From NCBI RefSeq assembly GCF_037688875.1, contig NZ_JAWDIE010000025.1, positions 1 to 36,947 on the forward strand: a stretch of DNA of 36,947 nucleotides, in the 5' to 3' direction. The stretch is from Amphibiibacter pelophylacis (GTDB lineage: Bacteria; Pseudomonadota; Gammaproteobacteria; Burkholderiales; Burkholderiaceae_C). Both the position numbers and the translations under genes were made by a program. The notes beneath the pieces are model-generated. The model was not told where the DNA came from. It was given only the letters and a program-made list of their open reading frames with translations, and searched no databases. Shown one piece after another: positions 17,599 to 26,484 of the stretch; within the stretch, counting starts at the first letter, position 1, and each line of letters opens with the position of its first letter.

Positions 17599-18875
17599 TG
17601 GACGTCATGCCGTCCACCACTTCCCCCCGGGGCCGCGCTGCGGCCATGCCCTTCATTCTGGTGACCGTGCTGATCGACATGATTTCGATCGGCCTGATCG
17701 TGCCGGTGCTGCCCATCCTGGTCGGCACCTTCACCACCGACCCCACCGCGCAGACCTGGTGGTACGGCGTGGTGACGGGCGTTTTTGCGCTGGCCAACTT
17801 CTTTGGCTCGCCGGTGCTGGGCGCGCTGTCCGACGCTTACGGGCGCCGCCGCGTGCTGCTGCTGGGCTTCTGCGGCCTGGCGACCAGCTTTTTCGTCACC
17901 GGCCTGGCGACCGCGCTGTGGATGATCATCGCGGTGCGCGCCTTCAGCGGTGCCATGCAGAGCAACGCCGCCGTGGCCAACGCCTATGTGGCCGACATCA
18001 CGCCGCCGCAGGACCGCGCCCGGCGCTTCGGGCTGCTGGGCGCGATGTTCGGCATCGGCTTCATCCTGGGCCCGGCGCTGGGCGGCTTTCTGGGCTCCAT
18101 CCACCTGCACCTGCCATTTTTCGTGGCCGGAACGCTGTCGCTGATCAATCTGGCCTATGGCTGTTTCGTCCTGCCCGAATCGCTGCCGCCCGAACGGCGC
18201 CAGCCCTTCCAGTGGCGCAAGGTGCATCCGCTGGCCACGTTCTCGCGCCTGGTGAAGCTGGAAACCGTGCGGCCGCTGATTCTGGTGGCGGGCCTGGCAA
18301 CGCTGGCGCAGTTTGCACTGCACACCTGCTGGGTGCTGTACACGCACTTCCGCTTCGGCTGGGGTCCGCGCGAGGTGGGCTATTCGCTGTTCACCGTCGG
18401 GCTGGTGTCGGCCATCGTCCAGGGCGTGCTGCTGCGCCATCTGCTCAAGCACTTTTCCACGCGCACGCTCGCCGTGGGCGGTCTGGCCGCCAGCTGCCTG
18501 ACCTACCTGGCTTTTGGCCTGGCGACGCAAGGCTGGGAGATGTACCTGGCCATCGTCATCGGTGGCCTGGTCGGCGGCGGCGCGCAGGCGGCCATCACCA
18601 GCGTCATTTCCGGCGCGGTCAAGGCCAGCGAACAGGGCAGCACCATGGGCTCGATTTCCTCGCTGAACAGCCTGGCCGCCGTGATTGCACCGCTGATCGC
18701 CACGCCACTGCTGGCCACCGTGTCGCACCTGCCGCGCGACGCCTTCTGGCTGGGCCTGCCCTTTTTCTTCTGCGCCGCGCTGCAGGGCGTCAGCGCCTGG
18801 GTGGCCCACCGCTACTTTGCGCAGCACCCGCAGGCAGGCGCACCCGCCGCTGCCGCCACCCAGACGGCCCCCTGA
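17598..18875 (+). CDS. MFS transporter, TetA-like group
   Basis: Major facilitator transporter of about 425 residues with 12 predicted membrane segments. Motif A is seen as GALSDAYGRRRVLL between segments 2 and 3. The opening FILVTVLIDMISIGLIVPVLP and the GFILGPALGGFLG motif resemble the TetA/TCR drug:proton antiporter group. Substrate is unknown; the place in the guanine unit makes a purine or drug substrate possible, but that is a guess. ATG 17598 overlaps the guaB stop, with a GTG one codon earlier also in frame. Confidence 0.85.
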   Translation: MDVMPSTTSPRGRAAAMPFILVTVLIDMISIGLIVPVLPILVGTFTTDPTAQTWWYGVVTGVFALANFFGSPVLGALSDAYGRRRVLLLGFCGLATSFFVTGLATALWMIIAVRAFSGAMQSNAAVANAYVADITPPQDRARRFGLLGAMFGIGFILGPALGGFLGSIHLHLPFFVAGTLSLINLAYGCFVLPESLPPERRQPFQWRKVHPLATFSRLVKLETVRPLILVAGLATLAQFALHTCWVLYTHFRFGWGPREVGYSLFTVGLVSAIVQGVLLRHLLKHFSTRTLAVGGLAASCLTYLAFGLATQGWEMYLAIVIGGLVGGGAQAAITSVISGAVKASEQGSTMGSISSLNSLAAVIAPLIATPLLATVSHLPRDAFWLGLPFFFCAALQGVSAWVAHRYFAQHPQAGAPAAAATQTAP

Positions 18876-18924
18876 GTGGGTTGCCTGCTGATAAAGTGAG
18901 AAACCCTGATTTGGGAGATTGTCT

Positions 18925-19215
18925 ATGCTGCTGGATCAAATCCGCAGACTTAAACCCAGCCTCCAGCAGCTGGCGGCCCAGCATGGGGCAAAAAGACTGC
19001 GGGTTTTCGGGTCGGTCGCACGTGGCGAAGAAACGCCTGACAGCGATGTGGATTTCCTGGTGCAGCTTGCCCCGGGATACGATCTGTTCTCGCAGCGCAT
19101 TTCACTCACTCAGGCGCTCAGCGGCCTGCTTCAGCGCAATGTTGATCTGGTTCCAGAGCACGAACTCAATCCCTTTATTCGGGACAAAGTTTTAACGGAA
19201 GCAATTGATCTGTGA
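18925..19215 (+). CDS. mntA: MntA-type nucleotidyltransferase antitoxin
   Basis: Minimal nucleotidyltransferase of 96 residues. FGSVARGEETPDSDVDFLV contains the exact GS-x10-DxD signature of MntA antitoxins of type VII systems, which AMPylate and silence the HEPN partner. ATG 18925 has GGGAGA 6 nt upstream; a TTG two codons earlier is also in frame. Its TGA overlaps the toxin's GTG start by 4 bp. Base composition is clearly less GC-rich than the flanking gua genes, so the pair was probably acquired. It sits inside the guaB-guaA unit. Confidence 0.9.
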   Translation: MLLDQIRRLKPSLQQLAAQHGAKRLRVFGSVARGEETPDSDVDFLVQLAPGYDLFSQRISLTQALSGLLQRNVDLVPEHELNPFIRDKVLTEAIDL

Positions 19216-19567
19216 GTAAATCATGGACGCCCTACGCACGTCATATTCTGGACGCTATTGCAAAAATCATACGCATCCAGGAACGCGGCACACTCGAAGA
19301 CGAAGTGCTTTATGCCGCCAGTCTGCGTCATCTTCAGACCCTGTCCGAAGCAACGCAGAAACTGCCTGAATCGCTCAAAAAAGAGTATCCCGCTATTCCA
19401 TGGCGTGAAATCAGTGGCTTCAGAAATATACTGGTTCACAATTATCTGGGGGATATTGACCCTCTGACGATACAGGGTGTGATCGATCTGCATCTCGGCC
19501 CTTTGGCCCAAGCTGTACAAGCCCTGCTAGACCAGCATCCGGATCCCGCCTCAACGAGCCATCCATC

Positions 19568-19571
<4 letters not shown>
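19212..19571 (+). CDS. hepT: HepT-like HEPN ribonuclease toxin
   Basis: HEPN-domain RNase toxin of 119 residues, all helical. The sequence RNILVHNYLG gives the RX4HxY motif (R71, H76, Y78), in which the Tyr is the known AMPylation target in characterised HepT proteins. It starts with GTG at 19212, overlapping the antitoxin stop. Its own TGA at 19569-19571 overlaps the ATG of guaA (ATGA). Toxin translation and guaA translation may therefore be coupled, which is unusual for an essential biosynthetic gene. Confidence 0.9.
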
Positions 19572-21184
<1,613 letters not shown>

Positions 21185-21199
21185 TCCCGCGTCTGGCAG

Positions 21200-21302
21200 T
21201 GACTGGCATCGTCAGGCACTGAAAAACATCTAAGCCCTAGATTTTGCTGGATTTTTTGTCTTTTGATGCGGCACTGACTGGCAACGTCTGGCACGTCTAA
21301 GC
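21200..21302 (+). repeat. Imperfect direct repeats beside attL, probable recombinase arm sites
   Basis: TGACTGGCATCGTCAGGCAC at 21200-21219 recurs with two changes at 21275-21294. Each copy is followed by TCTAAGC (21229-21235 and 21296-21302). Repeats of this kind next to an attachment site are typical binding sites for integrase or its accessory factors. Confidence 0.6.
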
Positions 21303-21358
21303 AGACTTTTTTCATGGCATCCTGAATGGTGCTATGTGTCTTCGATGCCATGAATGAG

Positions 21359-21470
21359 TCCGATACCATATCGTGAGGCCGCAAGAAATCATGGTATTGA
21401 AATCGCATAAGTCATTGTTTTATAACTTGTAAATGACTTCACGAGGGGCTGCTTAGAGCATGGTATCGGA
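21359..21470. repeat. 11-bp inverted repeat flanking the integrase promoter
   Basis: TCCGATACCAT (21359-21369) and its exact reverse complement ATGGTATCGGA (21460-21470) enclose the predicted int promoter. A partial third copy, ATGGTATTGA, lies at 21391-21400. They could be operators or recombinase sites. Confidence 0.5.
21397..21426 (+). promoter_or_regulatory. Predicted integrase promoter
   Basis: TTGAAA (21397-21402) and TATAAC (21421-21426) with an 18-bp spacer form a sigma-70-like promoter 65 bp before the integrase start. It lies inside the pair of inverted repeats. Confidence 0.4.
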
Positions 21471-21490
21471 GACCTATTGGGACCGAGAAC

Positions 21491-22690
21491 ATGCTGACTG
21501 ATACCAAGCTGCGCAACCTGAAGCCGCAGGACAAGCTTTACAAGGTGAACGACCGCGATGGCCTCTATGTGGCCGTCACCCCGGCGGGGGCGATCTCCTT
21601 TCGCTACAACTACTCGATCAACGGCCGACAGGAGACCATCACCTTCGGACGCTATGGCGTCGGAGGGATCACGCTGGCCGAAGCTCGCGAGCAGCTGGCG
21701 GACGCCAAAAAGATGATCGCCAACGGCAAGTCGCCGGCGAAGGAGAAGGCGCGAGACAAGGCCCGCGTGAAAGATGCTGAGACTTTTGGCGCGTGGGCTG
21801 AGAAGTGGCTACGGGGGTATCAGATGGCCGACTCCACCCGTGACATGCGCCGGGCGGTCTATGAACGTGAGCTGAAGCCCAAGTTTGCCAACCAGAAACT
21901 GGCCGAAATCACGCATGAGGACTTGCGGGCGCTGACTGATGCCATCGTGGAACGGGGCGCGCCAGCCACAGCCGTACATGCCCGAGAGGTGTTGCTTCAC
22001 GTTTACCGATGGGCCATCGAGCGTGGCCAGAAGGTCGATAACCCGGCCGATCTGGTTCGCCCCGCAAGCATCGCCAAGTTCGAGCCGCGCGACCGTGCGC
22101 TGGCGCCGGATGAAATTGCGCTGATGTACCAGTACATCGAGCGCATTGGGACCACACCTTCCATCCGTGCGGCTGCCAGGCTGCTGCTGCTGACAATGGT
22201 GCGCAAGAGCGAGCTGACCCATGCAACCTGGAGTGAAATCAACTTCAGCGAAGCGCTTTGGACGATTCCGAAGGAACGGATGAAGCGGCGCAATCCCCAC
22301 CTGGTCTTTCTGTCCAGGCAGGCGCTGGATATTTTCATCGCCTTGAAAACCTTCGCGGGTGGTTCGGACTACGTGCTGCCGTCACGCTGCGACTCAGACT
22401 CGCCGATGAGCAGCGCCACGCTCAACCAGGTGCTCACGCTGACATACCGTCTGGCACAGAAAGAAGGGATGCCGCTCGACAAGTTCGGTCCGCATGACCT
22501 GCGGCGTACAGCGAGCACGCTTTTGCACGAGGCGGGCTACAACAGCGACTGGATCGAGAAGTGTCTGGCGCACGAACAGAAGGGCGTGCGAGCCGTCTAC
22601 AACAAGGCCGAATACCGCGATCAGCGCCGGGCAATGCTGCAGGACTGGGCGGACATGATCGACGAGTGGACGGCCAAGAAGGGGCTTTAG
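21491..22690 (+). CDS. int: Tyrosine recombinase (integrase, P4-like, DUF4102 N-terminus)
   Basis: Site-specific recombinase of 399 residues. The N-terminal arm-binding domain (LTDTKLRNLKPQDKLYKVND, DRDGLYVAVTPAGA) is of the DUF4102 type. A SAM-like core-binding domain follows, then the catalytic domain. R238 (MVRKSEL), H335-D-L-R338 (HDLRRTAST), the His in LAHE and the nucleophile Y370 are all present, so it should be active. It sits just after guaA, the inferred target. Its TAG stop is part of the first KorB-type palindrome (22686-22698). Confidence 0.95.
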   Translation: MLTDTKLRNLKPQDKLYKVNDRDGLYVAVTPAGAISFRYNYSINGRQETITFGRYGVGGITLAEAREQLADAKKMIANGKSPAKEKARDKARVKDAETFGAWAEKWLRGYQMADSTRDMRRAVYERELKPKFANQKLAEITHEDLRALTDAIVERGAPATAVHAREVLLHVYRWAIERGQKVDNPADLVRPASIAKFEPRDRALAPDEIALMYQYIERIGTTPSIRAAARLLLLTMVRKSELTHATWSEINFSEALWTIPKERMKRRNPHLVFLSRQALDIFIALKTFAGGSDYVLPSRCDSDSPMSSATLNQVLTLTYRLAQKEGMPLDKFGPHDLRRTASTLLHEAGYNSDWIEKCLAHEQKGVRAVYNKAEYRDQRRAMLQDWADMIDEWTAKKGL

Positions 22691-22698
22691 CCGCTAAA
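22686..22698. promoter_or_regulatory. KorB-type operator 1
   Basis: TTTAGCCGCTAAA exactly matches the IncP-1 KorB operator TTTAGC(S)GCTAAA. It overlaps the integrase stop codon. Confidence 0.8.
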
Positions 22699-22758
22699 AC
22701 TGGCATGTCCCCTGCGGCAACAGCCCCGCCATGAAGCGCGTAGGGGGCAAGAAGGTGT

Positions 22759-22771
22759 TTTAGCTGCTAAA
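22759..22771. promoter_or_regulatory. KorB-type operator 2
   Basis: TTTAGCTGCTAAA. Both half-sites are perfect; the central base is T instead of G or C. It lies 73 bp from operator 1. Confidence 0.7.
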
Positions 22772-22852
22772 GATGAGCCCACCAATCGTCAGTAGCTCCC
22801 GCATGCGGCTAGACCGGGTAGACAAGACGACCACGGGACTATCCAAAAGCGC

Positions 22853-22865
22853 TTTAGCCGCTAAA
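22853..22865. promoter_or_regulatory. KorB-type operator 3
   Basis: TTTAGCCGCTAAA, identical to operator 1, 94 bp after operator 2. Confidence 0.8.
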
Positions 22866-22926
22866 AATTGTCCTCTACCAGCCACAAACCTAAGCCATTC
22901 AGCAAGTCTCAGCTGTCCTCACGGCT

Positions 22927-22939
22927 TTTAGCGGCTAAA
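22927..22939. promoter_or_regulatory. KorB-type operator 4
   Basis: TTTAGCGGCTAAA, 74 bp after operator 3 and 27 bp beyond the 3' end of the leftward unknown gene. The 22691-22965 interval holds no gene, only this operator cluster. Confidence 0.8.
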
Positions 22940-22965
22940 AAGTACTTCATCAAAGTCAATTGTTG

Positions 22966-23940
22966 TCAGTGTGTTTCATCGAGCCGGAAGGCGTCCGGGA
23001 TGGTCGCTAGCGCTTTTGAAATGGCTTGGCGACTGATTCCAAGAGCTTTGGCAACTTGTGATTGATTATGACCCAAAGCGGTCATTGTAAGAATAATCTT
23101 CTTGCGGTCAGTCAACCGATTATCAGCAATCCAGCGAGCCTGATTCCGCAGTTCATCCAGATCGGCCGGTATCTCCAAGAATTTTTGAGTTACTTGGCTA
23201 TGGATGTAACAATCAACCGCTTGATTCCCCGATTGAGCTTGCAGTCTTTTTAAATTGGCATTTTGTCGTCCTAGGCGGAGCAGCTCGGTGTCAAAATGGT
23301 CGATCGATCTCATGGCACGCCGATAGGCGGGATTCTGAGTGCCATCCGAAAACACCGGCCTGTGCTCTGCGCAGTAGCGGTGACTCAACCGCAGTTTTTC
23401 TTGATCACCTTGAGGCCAATTTCCGTGTTTGATGAGCGAGGCTAATTCCGTCAAAGAGCCACAGAATCTACAAAACCCTTGAGGGCGCTGGGTGTTCAAA
23501 AGGCGTTGCTTATCACCAGGTGGCTTGGATCTTTTTGGTCTTTTGGCGCGACAGCAGAAAATCAGCTCTATCAATGACTCAACAGTTGCAATAAATTGCG
23601 TGTCATTGTGAGTCAACGTGGATTCAATCGCTAAGAACTGACGCAGACAATGGCGCTGCGATAACAGCATGACATCAAAACCGACCTCCCGGATCAGTCT
23701 GGTAGAAAAATTCAGATAGTTTTTGTACTTCGGCGGGAGGCTTTCGATATATTCATTGATGGCTGGATCAATCAAATTTCCCAGCAAGTCAAAAATAGAG
23801 TACCGCCGGGACGAGACGGAGTAAGGAGCCCAACGCTCCCTGAACTCTTTGATGGCATCCGCTACGCTGGGTGCGCAACCATTCCATATAGAGATGTAAT
23901 GTCGCCCAAGGCGAGTTTTTATGTGATCTTCTGTTTCCAT
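22966..23940 (-). CDS. Unknown protein with CxxC zinc motif and C-terminal HTH
   Basis: I do not recognise this 324-residue protein. The middle has a likely zinc ribbon (FCRFCGSLTEL, then HRYCAEHRP about 30 residues later). The C-terminus is a helix-turn-helix of the sigma-4/Cro type (GHNQSQVAKALGISRQAISK). It could be a plasmid regulator or a DNA-handling protein of the element. Base composition is lower in GC than the chromosome, as in the rest of the element. It is divergent from the replication gene across a 133-bp gap that contains one copy of a 33-bp repeat. No clear ribosome site is seen at the ATG (23940). Confidence 0.6.
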   Translation of the reverse strand: METEDHIKTRLGRHYISIWNGCAPSVADAIKEFRERWAPYSVSSRRYSIFDLLGNLIDPAINEYIESLPPKYKNYLNFSTRLIREVGFDVMLLSQRHCLRQFLAIESTLTHNDTQFIATVESLIELIFCCRAKRPKRSKPPGDKQRLLNTQRPQGFCRFCGSLTELASLIKHGNWPQGDQEKLRLSHRYCAEHRPVFSDGTQNPAYRRAMRSIDHFDTELLRLGRQNANLKRLQAQSGNQAVDCYIHSQVTQKFLEIPADLDELRNQARWIADNRLTDRKKIILTMTALGHNQSQVAKALGISRQAISKALATIPDAFRLDETH

Positions 23941-23971
23941 GTCAACTTAATTGTACAACTATCCTGCTGAA
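23939..23971 (+). repeat. 33-bp imperfect direct repeat, copy 1
   Basis: Begins ATGTCAACTTAATTG and ends TGCTGAA. 26 of 33 positions match a second copy at 25573-25605. The two copies flank repA and the replication origin. Confidence 0.5.
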
Positions 23972-24073
23972 ATAAAGTCAGGTGGCGGTTAGCGTTCTGG
24001 TTCACTGCTGAAAACTGCACATGCCAGACTTGCATCTCTCTCAATCAAGGGTGTCACGCTCGCGTTTAAAAAA

Positions 24074-24919
24074 ATGAGCGTGCCCCCGACATACAAAGCG
24101 ACAGAAAGCACCACGGAAAACCAAGCTGAGCGCCGCGATTTCGTTACCCTTGGTCTCCCGGATGTCCCGCCGAAGGGCGATCTTGCCAGCATGGAGCATC
24201 CACTATTTGCGCTTAGGGCTGGAGATAAGCGTGTGCGAAATTATGAGCGCAACGGATATACTGTCACAGTAAAGCCTGGCCCGGACGGTTGCGCCACGAT
24301 CCACGACAAGGACTTGTGGCTTTACTGTGCAAGTCAACTCGTCGAGGCTAAAAATCGAGGGGCAGAAATATCTCGCACGGTACGCTTCACCATGCACGAC
24401 TTCCTCAAAACCACCTATCGGGACACCAGTGGTCAAGCTTACAAGCGAGCTGGCGAGATGCTTGCTCGACTCACTGGGACTCGTGTCGAAACAAACATCG
24501 AAACAGGTGGGCGTCGGATTCGTGAGTTTTGGGGCTTGGTTGAGTCCGCAAAGATCATCGAATCACCTGATGACGGCCGCATGGCATCGATGGAAGTTAC
24601 TTTGCCAGAATGGCTGTTCGGGGCTATTAATTCTGGAGAGATACTCACCCTCGCGTGCAGCTATTATCGAGTGCGCAAACCGATAGATCGGCGCATCTAC
24701 GAGCTGGCGCGGAAGCACTGCGGCCGTCAACCAAGCTGGCGCGTGTCGCTTGCTGTTCTGTATCAAAAGAGTGGTAGCACTGATGCGCTGCGGAATTTCC
24801 GCGCTGCGATCCGCTCACTCGCCGAGTCCGGCGCTCTGCCCGACTTTCTCGTGGCGTTCGACAACAACCGCGACATGGTGACGTTCTGTCCCAATTCCTC
24901 TAACAGCCTCAGTGTTTAA
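24074..24919 (+). CDS. repA: Plasmid replication initiator protein (RPA/RepA family)
   Basis: Initiator of 281 residues resembling the replication initiator protein A family: LASMEHPLFALRAGDKRVRN near the start, then a central winged-helix region (LARLTGTRVETNIETGGRRI, WLFGAINSGEILTL, YYRVRKPIDRRIYELARKHCG). Family members bind iterons at the plasmid origin; a matching iteron array lies 84 bp downstream. No good ribosome site precedes ATG 24074 (an A-run only), so initiator levels may be low or controlled. The frame is open a further 27 codons upstream but offers no ATG, GTG or TTG start. Its presence implies the integrated element can also replicate when excised. Confidence 0.85.
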   Translation: MSVPPTYKATESTTENQAERRDFVTLGLPDVPPKGDLASMEHPLFALRAGDKRVRNYERNGYTVTVKPGPDGCATIHDKDLWLYCASQLVEAKNRGAEISRTVRFTMHDFLKTTYRDTSGQAYKRAGEMLARLTGTRVETNIETGGRRIREFWGLVESAKIIESPDDGRMASMEVTLPEWLFGAINSGEILTLACSYYRVRKPIDRRIYELARKHCGRQPSWRVSLAVLYQKSGSTDALRNFRAAIRSLAESGALPDFLVAFDNNRDMVTFCPNSSNSLSV

Positions 24920-25002
24920 CCACGAGCATGCTGGCTGGAGGGAGTGCTCACAGTCGAAGGATTGGAGAGCGATCTGGCTGATCTGTGGCTCTGTTTAGAG
25001 CA

Positions 25003-25291
25003 CGTGCTTTCACATGAATTTGACTTCAGGGCATCCGCTTCCTGTTGATAGCTTCGTGCTTTCACCTGCACCCCCTGTGGATCGACACGTGCTTTCAACT
25101 GCATCTGCATCGTGCCTTCACCTGCGTTCCTCTTCGTGCCTTCAGCTGCATGAGCATCCCATTATTCCTTGCGAAACAGAGACTTATATGCCCTGTAACA
25201 CACGCGCGCGTTTAACTGTTTTAACTTGAATACATTTAACGTCGCGGGCCTGTGGATAACTCGATTCCTGCATCTCGTGCCTTCCGGCACT
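25003..25291 (+). other. Predicted oriV: iterons, AT-rich unwinding region, DnaA box
   Basis: Five copies in one orientation of CGTGCYTTCAVCTGCA lie at 25003, 25055, 25088, 25111 and 25135; the first is degenerate. A partial, hairpin-forming sixth copy is at 25276. Downstream is an AT-rich stretch with TTTAAC at 25211, 25220 and 25235, then a perfect DnaA box TGTGGATAA at 25251-25259. Iterons, then DUE, then DnaA box beside a RepA gene is the layout of an iteron-controlled plasmid origin. The remaining sequence of the 24920-25653 gap shows no gene. Confidence 0.75.
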
Positions 25292-25524
25292 TCATCGCTG
25301 AAGACTTAACCGGGGCTCCTCGGCAGGGTCTCTACCGCTTTGCGGCGGCGTCCCCTCCGGCCTGTCTCGCGGACCCATGAGCGGTGAAATTGCATGGGGT
25401 ACTGCATGAGCCGCGCAGAAGGCAGAAGTGACCATTCACGTTGCAATAACGTGCGTTAATTTTGGGGTGACGCTAACCGCATTGCGTAGCTTGCCCTTCA
25501 AACACGTTTGTTTTTTGTAAAGTA

Positions 25525-25563
25525 TTGTATGTTGTAGTCCACTACAACATACAACAAGGAATC
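25525..25563. promoter_or_regulatory. 30-bp near-perfect palindrome with SD, likely operator of a lost gene
   Basis: TTGTATGTTGTAGT, a CC centre, and ACTACAACATACAA make a 14-bp perfect inverted repeat (25525-25554). It is followed by AAGGA and an ATG at 25564. Such palindromes are typical self-regulation sites of partition or toxin-antitoxin genes. Confidence 0.55.
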
Positions 25564-25584
25564 ATGAGTCGGATGTCAACCTAA
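25564..25584 (+). pseudogene. Six-codon remnant behind the palindromic operator
   Basis: ATG 25564 has AAGGA at good spacing but reads only MSRMST before TAA at 25582. The stop lies inside the second copy of the 33-bp repeat (25573). The reading frame was probably cut off when that repeat-bearing sequence joined here. Confidence 0.35.
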
Positions 25585-25605
25585 TTGGATAATTAAGTTG
25601 CTGAA
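25573..25605 (+). repeat. 33-bp imperfect direct repeat, copy 2
   Basis: Begins ATGTCAACCTAATTG and ends TGCTGAA; partner of 23939-23971 in the same orientation, 1634 bp away. Lies 48 bp before the AlpA-like gene. Confidence 0.5.
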
Positions 25606-25653
25606 TTTTCGATCTCTGCGAGTACTATCAGGCACTCATTGGTAGGTGAGTGA

Positions 25654-25926
25654 ATGTTCAAGATGATGCAAGCAACAGATAAGCCACTACACTCGATTAC
25701 AGAGGCGTCCAAGGGTAAGACCCTTATCAATCGCCGAAAACTGCTGGCGATGATTCCGCTGTCCGATCGCACGATTTTCAATCTGGAACTTCGAGGTGAA
25801 TTTCCACGTCGATTTGCGCTGACCAGTCGCAACGTGGCTTGGGACTTGGCCGAGATTGAGGCATGGATAGAGGCGCGCAAGTCCTCAGGTGACCAAGCCC
25901 GTCGTCCCGGAGTCAGTATCAAGTGA
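25654..25926 (+). CDS. AlpA-like excisionase/transcriptional regulator
   Basis: A 90-residue protein with a MerR-like winged helix of the AlpA type: INRRKLLAMIPLSDRTIFNLELRGEFPRRFALTSRNVAWDLAEIEAWIEARK contains the S-x-R-T-I-x-x-L recognition helix and the W-D-x-x-E-I-x-x-W-I ending typical of the family. Family members switch on integrase genes or act as excision factors. It may therefore control excision of this element, although int lies 4 kb away. A GGTGAG is a weak ribosome site. Confidence 0.8.
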   Translation: MFKMMQATDKPLHSITEASKGKTLINRRKLLAMIPLSDRTIFNLELRGEFPRRFALTSRNVAWDLAEIEAWIEARKSSGDQARRPGVSIK

Positions 25927-26031
25927 AGGAAAGTCGACGATGTGTGAATTGGAAATGAATATTTTGCTTCTGCAATTCTTTCGCCTAAAAAGTTTTTGAT
26001 TTGTTGATCAGATTTCTAGTATGAGGCAGCA

Positions 26032-26319
26032 ATGAGTGACATTCTCGAAAAGATTGCACAGTGGGTAAAAGAAGGCGGTAACTCGCCTGATTCGACTAAG
26101 CGGGATGCGAGGGCCGAATTCATCGCTGTTCAGGCAGATGTGAAAGCCGCTATCGACGCGGGGTATGCCTACCGCACGATCTGGGAGCACATGAGGGAGA
26201 CCAAGCGCCTTTCGTGCCGCTACGAGACCTTCCTTCGCTACGTGCGCAAGTTCATCCAGCCGATGCGATTTTCTCCCAAGCTGGGCCAGAAGGGCGCTCC
26301 AGAGACCGGGAGGCGCTGA
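26032..26319 (+). CDS. traK: TraK-like oriT-binding protein
   Basis: A 95-residue protein. The core AEFIAVQADVKAAIDAGYAY, then TIWEHMRETKRLSCRYETF, matches IncP TraK, which wraps oriT DNA to help relaxosome assembly. It is shorter than the RK2 protein (about 130 residues as I recall), mainly at the C-terminus. The gene points towards the oriT at 26.5 kb. In RK2, traK is transcribed away from oriT, so the gene is flipped relative to the site. No traJ or relaxase gene accompanies it here. Confidence 0.85.
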   Translation: MSDILEKIAQWVKEGGNSPDSTKRDARAEFIAVQADVKAAIDAGYAYRTIWEHMRETKRLSCRYETFLRYVRKFIQPMRFSPKLGQKGAPETGRR

Positions 26320-26392
26320 GGTGGCTCAACGCAATCATATGAGGGCTACCGCGCTATTTTGGCGCTGCTGGTGCGCTGTAACTCATAGGTTA

Positions 26393-26447
26393 TTGCGCAA
26401 AGCAGTTGCATTGCGGTGTATTTCGCGCAATAGCGCAATAGTTGCGC
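26393..26447. repeat. GCGCAA/TTGCGC repeat cluster beside oriT
   Basis: TTGCGCAA (26393), GCGCAA (26425, 26433) and TTGCGC (26442) are packed in 55 bp on the traK side of oriT. In RK2 this is where TraK binds, so these may be TraK sites of this element. The inference rests on position. Confidence 0.45.
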
Positions 26448-26484
26448 TGAAATTCCACCTGTCTCCTACGACAAATGCATGCGG

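Noticed and set aside
25003..25150. Short-spaced repeats as a CRISPR array
   Set aside because: Units are 16 bp, degenerate and spaced 23-52 bp, next to a replication initiator with a DnaA box; they are iterons. No cas genes.
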